Shown here: piece after piece, positions 26,005-37,048 of the stretch | Position numbering within the stretch: the first letter of the stretch is position 1 | Layout of the letters: each line of letters starts with the position of its first letter | Assembly: GCF_022581195.2 (NCBI RefSeq) | Contig: NC_061454.1 | Location: 3,224,001 to 3,288,000 of the forward strand | DNA length: 64,000 nt | Origin: Helicoverpa zea | Lineage: Eukaryota > Arthropoda > Insecta > Lepidoptera > Noctuidae | Reading direction: 5' to 3' | Program-made: the position numbers and the translations under genes | The notes under the pieces: generated by a model | Told to the model about the DNA's origin: nothing | The model's database searches: none | Seen by the model: only the letters and a program-made list of their open reading frames with translations

Positions 26005-26294
26005 CACGGAGTATGGAAAGATGAGCAGAAATGCCATGATGCAGGTAGGTCAGGCACCTTCTTCTAGGTCAAATCCATGCTGTGGGCACGAATGAACTGA
26101 CGAAGCACTCGGGTTCTTTGAAATACATATCTGTCAACGATTTTTGGTTTTACAAAAATGGGCGGGTCCAAAGAAGGCGTATGAAGGCGCAAACAGTACC
26201 GTTCCTCGTCCCCCGCACACCCGCATTTTGGCGCGCTACTTTCTTAGGAAATTTTCCGTTATGGCACCTCCGCTAGTCATTTTGTTCTCCATGG
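26005..26294. mobile_element. hAT-like MITE, copy 2, between 48-bp direct repeats
   Basis: It begins CACGGAGTATGGAAAGATG and ends with the inverse of CATGGAGAACAAAATGACT. There is no 8-bp duplication here. Instead a ~48-bp imperfect direct repeat (6 mismatches) lies on each side, at 25957-26004 and 26298-26345. Confidence 0.65.
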
Positions 26295-26358
26295 TTTGTG
26301 TTAAAATGGAGCTATAGATTTGTACACGGAATTATTGGTACATAACCTTATCGATTTT

Positions 26359-26745
26359 CAAAAGTCGTGGTGGCCTAGTGGACAAAGAACCAACCTCTCG
26401 AGTATGAGGGCGCGGGTTCGATTCCAGGTCAGGCAAGTACCAATGCAACTTTTCTAAGTTTGTATGTACTTTCTAAGTATATCTTAGACACCAATGACTG
26501 TGTTTCGGATGGCACGTTAAACTGTAGGTCCCGGCTGTCATTAAACATCCTTGGCAGTCGTTACGGGTAGTCAGAAGCCAGAAAGTCTGACACCAGTCTA
26601 ACCAAGGGGTATCGGGTTGCCCGGGTAACTGGGTTGAGGAGGTCAGATAGGCAGTCGCTTCTTGTAAAGCACTGGTACTCAGCTGAATCCGGTTAGACTG
26701 GAAGCCGACCCCAACATAGTTTGGGAAATGGCTCGGAGGATGATG
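26359..26745 (+). mobile_element. Full-length tRNA-derived SINE with GATGAT tail
   Basis: A perfect 15-bp target-site duplication, AACCTTATCGATTTT, flanks it at 26344-26358 and 26746-26760. The tRNA-like head has box A in TGGCCTAGTGGACAAAG and box B in GGTTCGATTCC. The body continues through 'ggcaagtaccaatgcaac' to a 3' end of the 'gaagccgaccccaacatag' type and a short (GAT)n tail. This resembles the HaSE-type SINEs of noctuid moths. The exact TSD implies a young insertion. Confidence 0.92.
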
Positions 26746-27417
26746 AACCTTATCGATTTTTAGACCACACAACTTATTTATTACGAAATATATCTGATTA
26801 TAGATAAGTTAATTACTGTGAGAACGAAGGCATGCCATTTTGCCCTTTAAGAGAACATGTAGGATATGTAATTTCCTATTAGATAATATCATAAGGTTCG
26901 CGAGTATGAGATTCTAGAACAGAAATAATGTGCTTGGTAGAGCTTGTAATGATAGATACTTACAAGGCTAGTAGTATTTAGTACACTACTGTTATTAAAC
27001 GCTCATTAAAATACCTATCGAATTTCTCCGATTTTTTAAATAACATTATTCGATTAGTTCATTTTTTGGATTCTTGTGATGTAATCAATCGAACTTTTAT
27101 GTTTGAGGTACTTAAATTATTGATTCTACATATTTACAACTAAAATAAAACCGGCCAAGTGCGAGTCGGACTCGCGCACCGAGGGTTCCGTACAAATCCT
27201 GTATAGATAAAAAGTGAGTCTCGCGCCAGCCGTTCAGTTTAGAACAATCATAGTTATGGTAATTTCATGAGAGTCAAAATAGTTAATATTTTTTATTTTA
27301 TAATATAACTAAAATAGTGGGCCAGTACCTTGTAAAAGTTTTTTTATTAAAGTTATTTATATACAACATTTATAGTCATCATTCAGAAATCTGATTGAAA
27401 ATAACTAATTATGTCTT

Positions 27418-28980
27418 AAAGGTCATTGGGCATATCTGACCCGCTTTGTAAAAAGTGGCGGACATGAATCAAAGTAGTTTTAAATCGTGGAGAATGGTAT
27501 GACGTTTCTTTGAATATAAATATTTTATTAAAATTCCATGGAGACGAATGTCCAGGATCGTTTGAAAAATATAAAAGACAAGCAGTTTCAGAGGATTGTA
27601 CAGGTTGCAATGCTAGTTTTTATTGTTAAAGACTTTTCATAAAGAAGGAAAATGTCAATTCGGCTGACCAAGATCTGATGAGGATCTGGAAACCTTGAGA
27701 AATCGAGGGCAACTCTTGAATATTGTAGGCACGCATCGAGTCAAAACCAGACATGTGAGTGTATTTTTGAGGGTACCGGTAAACAGTGAAGGTTTGGAGC
27801 TGATTTGATTATGGAGACTACAGAGAGTCGAGGGAACTCCTAAACGGTATGTTGCAACTACCACGTGTTTGGGCTTATTTTATTCGTGTTGGCGAAGACT
27901 TTCCACATAGATAGGTTTGACTGCCATTGTGGGATCGATAGCAAAGATCAGATATAGTTATGGGAACTCCTTTACAATTTATAACGTAACCTTGTGTTGG
28001 AGCTTATTTTATTTTAGGTGATGAGAATTCACTACTAATGGGATCTTTTATTTTTGAGGGATTAATCACCTAACGAGCCCCAGTTTCCGGTTTTTTTCGA
28101 AACTGCCTGACGACTTGTAACTGTCGAATTGTAACAACGACTGCTAGAGAGTAGGATTCGGGGCTGCTGGCTTTACGTTTTTAGAGCCTTGACAAAAGTG
28201 TAATTCTGTCCCTTTCTTTGTTTTATAAAGTCGGCTTTATTTTATTTTGTAGAATTTTACAAACAAATCTAACTTCAAACATATAAAAAAGCAACAAGAA
28301 AACAAAAGCAAGAAATAAATTAAAAAGATGTTAGGTGCATCGGTCTAGAAGTCGGTGTCTAGAGGATGCATCTATATTTATTTAACCACCGAGATCTAAA
28401 CCGATGCATATAAACAGTTTTCTTGTTGTTTTTAGAAGTTGTTTTTTTTTTTGTAAAAAGTTATTATTTTTAACTTTTGTGAAAAGTTCTCGTCAATACG
28501 AATAATACAAGCCCAAACACGACGTAACTAAAACATACCGTTGAGGAATTCTCTCGACTTTCTCACGTCTCCATCATCAGGTAAGCTCTAAACCTTCACT
28601 GTTTGATAGTATCACCAGACATACATCTGAGAATCAAGTTTTAATCCTACAATGCATGCCTACAATTTCTGATAGTTGCCCTCGATTTCTCAGGATTTCC
28701 ATCATCAGATCCTGACCTGATGACAATGGAAATAAACGGCGAGTATACTCTTTCACTACAAAGAAATGATTTCTCAAATCCGTCGAACTTGGTCATTTAA
28801 ATTCCCCATTGAGATGAGGAAAATATTTGATGTTTATGATTGGTTTTCTCTAGATTCCCATGGTTCACATTGATGCGACTAATGCCATAGTAAATCAGAG
28901 CCCTTATCATTATACTGTGCTATATTTCGTTCGTATCCGCCGTGGGTATAGTTTCCATCCTAAGGTGCCCAATGACCTTT
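27418..28980. mobile_element. 1.56-kb near-palindromic (foldback-like) element
   Basis: The outer 15 bp, AAAGGTCATTGGGCA, is perfectly inverted at 28966-28980. Inner pairs share the same centre (~28193): GAGAAATCGAGGGCAACT at 27697-27714 versus 28674-28691, AAACAGTGAAGGTTT at 27781 versus 28590-28604, and CGTGTTTGGGCTT at 27864 versus ~28520. The arms are therefore long and imperfect. A second hairpin is nested in the right half. Confidence 0.75.
28287..28433. repeat. Nested hairpin inside the palindrome
   Basis: Inner arms 28336-28357 and 28387-28408 pair in 19 of 22 positions around a 29-base loop. Outer arms (AGCAACAAGAAAAC at about 28291 and GTTTTCTTGTTGTTTTT at 28417-28433) also pair. 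Confidence 0.7.
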
Positions 28981-29052
28981 GAATGATTTAAAATTTTTCA
29001 CATCTTAGAGGCAATTATATTTAAGAAGTGTTTGATATGAATTTCAACTTTA

Positions 29053-30345
29053 CCCAAGTAGCATTTTGTTCCATTTAAGAGTACACATTTAGTTCCAAGA
29101 TGAACTTAAAGCATTACTACAGTTCACTCGTGATGTATTAGCTGCATTATTGTAATTAATTACACCTATGCCTGTCTAAGGGACTTACAGGAGTGTAGAG
29201 TAATACTTTTATACGGTTATGGGTGTTATAATACTCTAACAACTATCCTTTAGTCAGCTTTCTGACTAAGAGCATTATAGGAGGGTAGAGATACGGCAAC
29301 CGCTGTTTAACGGCCTACTTGTTCGATGTTATACAGCTGGCATTTTAAAAGAACACTTCTGGTCATTTATAAAGCCAAAGGCTGTTATCTTTACTTGTCT
29401 TAGACTGTTATACAGCTAGTAGCTGTATTAGGACTTGTTTGTGATACTTAAAATAACCTTTTTTTTACTACCTGTACAGAAGTGTTTAAATGATTCACTT
29501 GTGGACTGTAGGCTGTTAGAAGGCTATATAACAGTTCACATAGCCGTATTTCATTTCCACCATTTTGTTCTACGTAACCTTAAATATTTACCAAATAAAT
29601 CTACAAGATTAATGCAGATTTATCACAAAATACGCAGATAGAGCGAATGAGTTTTGGTTTCATGTTAAAATTATTAACCGTAGTATAATTATAATGCCAA
29701 TAAAATATCAAAAACTGAAAATGTAAATTTTCCTCTCAGCCAGTTTTAAATGTTTCAAAATGAATAAAGCGTTTTTACAGAGGCGCGTGAAAATTTTAGT
29801 TGTCAATATGTATACATTTCACGATAAAGTTGCATTCCCATGACATTAACATGCTATAGTATATAAAACAGGTACTACAGCGTGTTATATTATAATAATA
29901 ATCCGCCGGAGTTAGTTTGCCCCGAATCCGTGCACTCCGTACAATTGACAAACTAATATATTAAAATATGGAAATAATTTAGGACACAAGTGAATTTAAG
30001 GTAGCTTACTGGAGTACTTTTGTCCGATTTTAACTGTGAAGGCTGTGTATTTAGCCACTTATTACTCTTTATTACACTCATGTACGTTGTATGGTTCACA
30101 CTGCGTTCCATATAGTGCCGTAAGTCAGCCTTAAGTCCGATGTTACTACTTAAACTGCTATTATAATGCTATTATACTTCTAATGTACAGCCATAGTGAA
30201 CTTAAGGCTGTCTAATTTGTGCCCAAACTGGTTCAATAAAAGCATTATAGCAAGCTATACAGCTCATATACAACTGACATACACAGCTTGCAGAGTACAT
30301 GTGAACGACTAGACGTCTTATATAGAACCCCGAATGCTACTTGGG
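29053..30345. mobile_element. TA-flanked TIR element (1.29 kb), non-coding
   Basis: Ends are CCCAAGTAGCATT, exactly inverted on the right as AATGCTACTTGGG, with TA on each side (29051-29052, 30346-30347). The interior has many short variants of 'ttatacagct', 'agcattatag' and 'ggctgtta'. No transposase is visible. The superfamily is not assigned; TA targets occur in Tc1/mariner and some other groups. Confidence 0.7.
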
Positions 30346-31053
30346 TAATATCTCTAAGCGTTCATGTGAAAAAGGGTAGGTAGTAAGTTTATAATTATTA
30401 AAAAAATATTTTATATCATGTAAGCAAAAATAATATTTTAATATTTTATGTAACTTCAAATTTATCATTTTCGCAATTTTTCCTTTATCTGTACTATATA
30501 ACGTTGCTTCTTGCCGAATTTCAAGATTCTGAGTTCACGGGAAGTACCTTGTAGGTTTTGATTCCCTAGCGTGTGACGGAAATTCGTCTAAGGTGTCGGT
30601 ATAACTGCTGTATCTTTTGATCGCGTTAACTTAGAAGTTTGATTTTTTCACTGCCTAAAGGGACAATAGACCTAGGTATTTGGTATAAATTTCAATTTGA
30701 AACCTTTATTCTTTCGTGAGAAATAAGGTAGTAAGTTTCATTTTATTAAAATATTTTTTTTATATTATATAACTAAAAAAATGAGATTTTCGAAATTTTT
30801 CCTATATTTGCATTATATGACAATGCTTCATGCCAAATTTCAAGACTCTGAGTTTACGGGAAGTACCCTGTAGGTTTTGATTCCTTTGCGAGTGTCGAAA
30901 ATTTGTTGAAAATATCGACATAATCGGCTGTATCTTTTGATTGGCTTGGCTTAGAAGTTTGATATTTTCACAGCTTAAAGGGACAATAGACCTGAGTATT
31001 TCATGTGAATTTCCGCTTGATACGTCCACGCGTTTTTGAGATAAAGGGTCTTG

Positions 31054-31079
31054 ACAGACAGACAGACAGACAGACAGAC
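31054..31079. repeat. (GACA)n microsatellite
   Basis: About six GACA units near the right end of the long GGCCAAGTGCGAG repeat. Confidence 0.85.
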
Positions 31080-31163
31080 GGACAACAAAGTGATCCTATA
31101 AGGGTTCCGTTTTTTCCTTTTGAGGTACGGAACCCTAAAAAGGAAAATCTGTATTATTTATCT

Positions 31164-32036
31164 CATCATCATCATCAGCCTATCGCAGTCCACTGCTGGA
31201 CATAGGCCTCTCCAAGTGCACGCCACTGAGATCGATTTTCGGCTTCTCGCATCCAGCTCCTGCCAGCCGTCTTGCGCAAGTCATCACTCCACCGTGCCTG
31301 AGGACGTCCTACACTACGTTTGCCGAGGCGTGGTCTCCACTCTAGAACTCGTTTACCCAACGGTTATCGGTTCTTCGGCTAATATGGCCAGCTCACTGCC
31401 ACTTCAGCTTGCTGATTCGGTGGGCTATGTCGATGACCTTGGTTCTCTGACGGATTACCACATTTCTGATGCGATCCCTCAGAGAAATGCCGAGCATAGC
31501 CCTTTCCATAGCCCGCTGAGCGACTTTAAACTTGTGAACCAGCCGTACCGACAGTGTCCACGTTTCGGCTCCGTAAGTCATGACAGGTAGGACGCACTGA
31601 TTGAAGACTTTTGTCTTTAGGCACTGTGGGATCGACGATGTTAGGACTCGACGTAACTTCCCAAATGCAGCCCAACCCAACTGAATTCTCCTATTCACCC
31701 CATCCTCAAAGTTGTTTCTACCTAACTGCAATGTCTGCCCGAGGTATACATATTTCCGAACAACTTCGAGAACGGCGCCGTGTATCGCAATCGGTTCCGG
31801 CAGAACATGTTCATTAAACATGACCTTGGTTTTGTCCAAGTTCATCCGTATTCCGATGCGTAGAGAAGATTCAGCCAGGTCGTTCAGCAGGTCCTGCAGC
31901 GTTTCCGCCATGATGACGATATCGTCAGCAAATCGCAAGTGAGAGATGTGTTCGCCATTGATGTTGATGCCGCGTCCTTTCCAGTTCAGCGTCTTGAACA
32001 TATCCTCCATTGCATTAGTGAACAGTTTCGGGGATA
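31164..32036 (-). mobile_element. 5'-truncated RTE copy, same family as the 21.8-kb element
   Basis: It matches the last ~880 bp of the intact RTE, from the RT palm to the tail. It is flanked by a perfect 12-bp target-site duplication, TATTATTTATCT, at 31152-31163 and 32037-32048. The (CAT)n end abuts the left TSD, as expected for minus orientation. Truncation is typical of aborted reverse transcription. Confidence 0.92.
31175..32036 (-). pseudogene. RTE reverse-transcriptase remnant
   Basis: The fragment starts at SPKLFTNAMEDMF and keeps the FADD box. It is nearly identical to the intact copy but has a 9-bp in-frame deletion (QQM missing between LQDL and LNDL), scattered substitutions, and a premature TGA at 31393-31395 replacing the Trp codon after SKLKWQ. 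The C-terminal 60 codons (31175-31360) remain readable. It has no start or endonuclease and is dead. Confidence 0.9.
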
Positions 32037-32349
32037 TATTATTTATCTGTAGACTTAAACCTAATAACATAGTCCAACATTTACAGCTACTTAAATAATA
32101 ACAGAACCTGTCACATTCCTCTTAAATCAAGTTAGATTTCATAATTATTTTGACATCTCACATCCTCTCAAACCCAACTTAGCAATTATGTTCGTACTTT
32201 TTAAATATCGATACATTTAATCATCTGTTTCCGATGAGATAATTACAAAATTCTTAGTACCTACATCTCTTAACGGTATCGAGTCGTGACTCCCAATGTT
32301 TTGGTTCTAGCGTAGTTACTATTAAATAATCTGTGATTCTAGTCGTAAC

Positions 32350-32722
32350 CATGGAGAATAAAATGACTAGTGGATATGTCACAGAAAATCTCCTAAGAAT
32401 ATAATGCGCCAATATGCAGGTGTTATGGAGACGAGGAGGACTGGAAGCCGACCCCAACATAGTTAGAAAAAAGGCTCGGAGGATGAGGATGATGAGGGAG
32501 ACAAGGAAAGTTAATAGCTCCGTCCTTACATGCCTTCTATGCAATCCCATGATTGTTTTCAAAATAAAATGACCAATCAATCTTTGACAGATTGGTTTTG
32601 ATTTGACAAGGAACCCTAACGTCTCATTAGTTCTAGTAACTGATCACGCCTTTGCTCGACCTACAAGAAGGCGCCTGACCTACCTAACTTATGGAATCTC
32701 CGCTATCTTTTTTTCCTCCGTG
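32350..32722. mobile_element. hAT-like MITE, copy 3, carrying a SINE stub
   Basis: Termini are CATGGAGAATAAAATGACT on the left and ...CTCCGTG on the right. The interior matches the 4.35-kb copy ('ctacaagaaggcgcc'). A 59-bp SINE 3' fragment is nested at 32438-32496. The flanking 8-mers (GTCGTAAC / GTAGTTAT) match only partly, as in an old insertion. Confidence 0.6.
32438..32496 (+). mobile_element. 59-bp SINE 3' stub
   Basis: It keeps only the 'gaagccgaccccaacatag' end plus a GATGAGGATGATGA tail. It is flanked by GGAGACGAGGA (32427-32437) and GGAGACAAGGA (32497-32507), a target duplication matching 10 of 11. Confidence 0.75.
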
Positions 32723-34730
32723 GTAGTTATCGATACAGTTAAGTATCAATTTATTGCGACAGAGATTATTTGTTGTTTTCTGTTGTTTTGTTATTATTCG
32801 TGGGAAATGGTGGGTTAATAGGTCAATTTGAATTCAGAATGGCTGTATTTTTTGTCAGATTTGTGTGAATGAAAGAAGATAGTAAGAGTTGTAGGTTTCC
32901 AACTTGCGCGGTTACGTTTAAAGGCACACCAATGTTTCTTCTACTCGCTCTAGCTGAAAGTAAAAAAAGCGGGCGATTTTTCTTGCGCGAAATTGCTACC
33001 GTTTTGTACGTAAACACATGCAGTGCAGAGAATTAAGCCACCATAAATGATTAACATTACATACATAAGTACTGTAATGAGCTATTTATCAAATACTGAA
33101 CTAGCTCATAACAACAATAGAACTCATCAATCATAGACAAAACTATCCCGATACAAAACTACATCAAACGCCAAACATTAACATTAAACCAGATATGAAT
33201 TAAAAGAAATTCCTTCACTAATTGATGTTCAATACTCGGCCCTTAAGACAACTAAACACACATAGATAATTTCCCTTTAAGCTTACACGCAACCATAAAT
33301 CAATGGAAAGAAATAAAAACTACACGATGCTAAACCCTTATTAGTAATCCATCGATCAATATTTAACGAGCGATGCTTAACCTTCTTTAAGTGGGGAGGC
33401 AATGTACTTAATACATTTCGGTTTTCACGACAAGCGTTTAACGTTCCCGATTTGTTCGAATTTCAAATCGCTTTGTCCGTGAAATAGGTGTAGCACATAC
33501 ATTGGATTATTAACTCTATTTGTTTGTAGGTAAAGTTCGTTTTAAGTTTGGTGGTTTTTGATTCATTGCGTAATAGGGATGTCAAATCTAAGACTTTTGA
33601 TGATGGGAACAAGGGCTTTTCATATTTAATTAGAACTGACAAAATTGATTAATAGCAATTGTTCTGTTAATTATTTATTTGTCAACAAACTCTTTACGAC
33701 TATATTAGGCGTTCATAATTTAATTTTTACCGGTCATAAAAATATGAAAGACCGAGGAAGTTTTTGGTAAAAAATTCTTTGGTTTTTGATCTCGACGCAA
33801 CGAAAGACAAGAGAGGCCGATGACGTGGAAACTTCGACAAAGAAAGATGACTTTACGAAAGGGTTATTTTTAGTCGTTCCCCTTCTAATTTTGGGTTGTA
33901 CGAAAAGTAGGTCTCCGTATTTTTTTAAAGGACTCCATAGCGAATTGTAATCCGGTTCATAGTACTTTAATCTGAAAGCAGTACCTAAATATTTCATTTT
34001 TTAAATCAAACAAAAAAGCATTGTTTAAAACATATTGAATAAAACTGTAAGTATGTAAAAATTACCTCACATATTGTAATGCAATCCTTACAGACACGTT
34101 AGCACTAGTGTTTTTTTAAGGTTTCAGTTGCGTTAAGTCTCATAACGCAAATTCCGCCTTTTATTCTATTGTGGAGTCACTTCACTTACGGACCTAGTAG
34201 GTTCAGCGCTTTTCCTTCATCGAGACATTAGTTTTTTTTTTTTACTCTTTGGCTTATTTTTTAAAAAGTACTAAAAATAAACATCAAAATCCTCTAATGA
34301 CGACGGCAATCGTAAAAGTAACTCGAAATAGAATACTTCATACAGAGTTCATTGAGCGATACTTCATAAAACTTCATATTTTATGAGACTTCATGCTTAT
34401 TTATATAAAAGTAGTGAAGATGGATTGATGGGGAGAAACAAAAAATTGAGGGGGTTCCCAAGGATGAAGTTATTTTAATTTATATATATTACTTCACACC
34501 TGTTTTTCTCGAAGATTTTAATTTACTTAGATACAAACAGACTTTCCATGAATTTAGGGACGAGGTTTCACTGTCAGTATCGTAAAATCTTTTCGTAGAT
34601 TTCCAAGAAATAGAGAAATCAATTGATTTGTGTCATTTGCACTTAAAGCAAAAGAACATAGTTTAATAACCAACTAACTGTTTCTCGTGGTTTCACACGT
34701 GTCCCGAGAGAACTACTCCCTGTATTAGAG
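32723..34730. other. AT-rich DNA, no gene seen
   Basis: No coding, RNA gene or repeat that I can name. Confidence 0.45.
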
Positions 34731-35150
34731 ATGGGTAACTCAAGAGTGATAGATAAAAAAGATATGTATCTTTCCGTTCTGATCACTCACTCTTTGTATC
34801 AGTTCAAATCCGAATGTATCAGTGTATCTTTAACAACTCATTCAATCGTCGTCCGTTTATATCTGTGTTGCACTTGCACTCGCACACACAGCGTTGAGCG
34901 GCTGGCGTCACGGTTTCTCATCGGAAAGTCGTCCAGACATCTCTTTCGCACTTCCCTACTTAGAATGTTCTGTCTCACTTTCTCGATACCGGGAATAAGT
35001 GTTTGACCATTATTTTTACCAACCAATTACATAAATCGTAAACTTAAATTTAAAATGAAAAATAAAAACTTAAAAAAAAAAAAAAACTTAAAAATATTAT
35101 AAACTGATATACGAATCTATCTATCCTAAACAAATCTATCACTCTTAGTT
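34731..35150. repeat. Possible TIR element (AACTCAAGAGTGATAGAT)
   Basis: 'aactcaagagtgatagat' at 34737 is inverted as 'atctatcactcttagtt' at 35133-35149. The same GTGATACAT-type motifs continue to about 35390, so the real right end is uncertain. Confidence 0.4.
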
Positions 35151-35696
35151 CGTACTGATTTAGTGATACATTGGGTTGAATTGAACGAAGCGAGTCACTC
35201 TGAGCAACACAGAGCAACAGTACAATGTCACTTGCGGATTCGAAAGGATATAGAGATACAAAAGAGTGATACATATCCCAGTGATCAAAAGATACATATC
35301 AATCTTTTCTTTTCAATGATATGTTTTTCCCATGTCTACCCTGTATCTTTATCCTGTGACACTCACAAATATCGTGACTCAAATCGATTCAATAGATTAA
35401 GAGACACCCTTTACTAACTTCACAAACTTTACCTCTTTACATAAACACAGATTAAAAGAATTCTTAAACACATTAATACTTGAAACTCATTAAACTTAAT
35501 TTGACAGCCTCAAACGTAACCATTAAGCTCATCACAACAATCTGACGCATGCGCAAGCTCGGTATAATTACTTTCAATTGGAATAGACAACGCTCCTCTG
35601 TTGCTGTAATTACTGGTAATCTACATTTATTTACAGGGCTACCAGGAGATGTGAAGTTTGTAGACATTTTTTACTGTGTCATATGAATTGGGTCTT

Positions 35697-36000
35697 AAAA
35701 AGCCTGCTAAGTGCGAGTCGGATTGCACACTAACACTTCTGCACCATAGACAAAAGCCTGCCAGAGCTGAGGGATTGTTCGAAAGAGTTACCGCGGCCAG
35801 GTACATAAAGAGCTTAAGAAGGAACACACTTCCTCACGTTTGTTATTATGAGAGCCCCCTGAAATATTTTCGAATTTTTGTAGCGGCAATAATAAATAAA
35901 TATGTACGTCATATGTGAAAATTTCAACTATCTGAGTATCACGGTTCATCACATGCAGTCTGATGGCAGTAGGACGGACAGTTAGACGGCCGTCCTACTA
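35697..36000 (+). repeat. GGCCAAGTGCGAG repeat, interrupted
   Basis: 'gctaagtgcgagtcgga' on the left, then the non-LTR scrap (35759-35836), then 'gtgaaaatttcaactatctg' and 'tatcacggttcatcacatgc' on the right. Confidence 0.65.
35759..35836 (+). mobile_element. Short non-LTR fragment nested in a GGCCAAGTGCGAG repeat
   Basis: 'gggattgttcgaaagagtta' and the following 'ccgcgg...cttaagaaggaaca' match the 5.45-kb and 42.3-kb fragments. It interrupts the repeat at 35697-36000. Confidence 0.55.
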
Positions 36001-36729
36001 ATTTTAGTGGTACTTATGAATACTATTAAAGTTATCTCTTTATAGTGCATACTCAATAAAGAAGCAAATAATAAAAGTGGGTTAACTATAAACAGATGTC
36101 TTACGAAACCGACAGGATGCAACTATGACTTGCAAATGTTCGTTTTCATTCTTAAAACTGTGTCAAAGTTTTTTATTTACCAAATATGTATTTACAGAGA
36201 CTTGTATTAACATTTATAAATAGAAAACCTGGTGTCCTGAAACACAAATCTTTGGCGTAGCTTAGGTACCAGTATCCCACATTCTAAATGCATTGATCAC
36301 ACCGGGATAACATCTTTCATGGTATCGTCATCCTTCTGACCGTAATTTTATTGGCGATCAGCACATTCTTTTTCCTCACTTTTTATCTGCTGTCATCGCA
36401 CAGGTATCATTCTTTTCAGATATCGAATTCAAACACATTTTTATAATTTAAATATTGTGATGAAAAAATAAGCGTTTTTATAATAATTTTTATCAGGCAG
36501 CCCTACCTCCGCTAATAGAGCAATGAGTCCCGTTGTTCCATCGATCTGAAGTGCTTTTGTTTCAACTACCTTTGATAACAAGCATCTTTGTTGAATCATA
36601 CGATTTCATTTATTTTTATTGCAATAATTGATAAAAGTACTGTAGTACCGCTTTATGATGGTAATTTTAAAAGAATATCAAAGACGAGGCGGTTTAATGG
36701 TTTCGATATCAATGAACATTGATGAAACT

Positions 36730-37048
36730 TTTTTAGGGTTCCGTACCCAAAGCGTAAAACGGGACCCTATTGTTTTCGCTCCTCTGTCCGTCCGTCTGTC
36801 TGTCACCAGGCTGTATCTCATGAACCGTGATAGTTAGAGAGTTGAAATTTTCACAGATGATGTATTACTGTTGCCGCTATAACGACAAATACTAAAAACT
36901 AGAATGAAATAAATATTTCGGGGGGCTCCCATACAACAAACGTTTTGCTCTTTTTTGCTCGATATCCATAAATATATATAGAACATTAGTTTGGATGGTA
37001 CGGAACCCTACGTGCGCGAGTCCGACTCGCACTTGGTCGGTTTTTTTT
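36730..37048 (-). repeat. GGCCAAGTGCGAG repeat, short form
   Basis: Same layout as the 13.2-kb copy, about 85-90% similar by eye, ending CGACCAAGTGCGAGTCGG in minus orientation. Confidence 0.8.

Larger units (their letters stand above)
27147..31138 (+). repeat. Long GGCCAAGTGCGAG repeat, split by insertions
   Basis: The left end is AAAACCGGCCAAGTGCGAGT, the right end 'gaggtacggaaccctaaaa'. The 1.56-kb palindrome and the 1.29-kb TA element lie inside. Before the right end, a unit of about 350 bp ('aaggtagtaagttt' to 'gggacaatagacct') is present twice, from ~30374 and ~30727. The right end has a (GACA)n run at 31054-31079. Confidence 0.6.

Noticed and set aside
26380..26430. tRNA gene from box A/box B motifs
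   Set aside because: No foldable acceptor stem; the motifs are the head of a SINE with a TSD. The same applies at 24.98-25.05, 51.3 and 52.4 kb.
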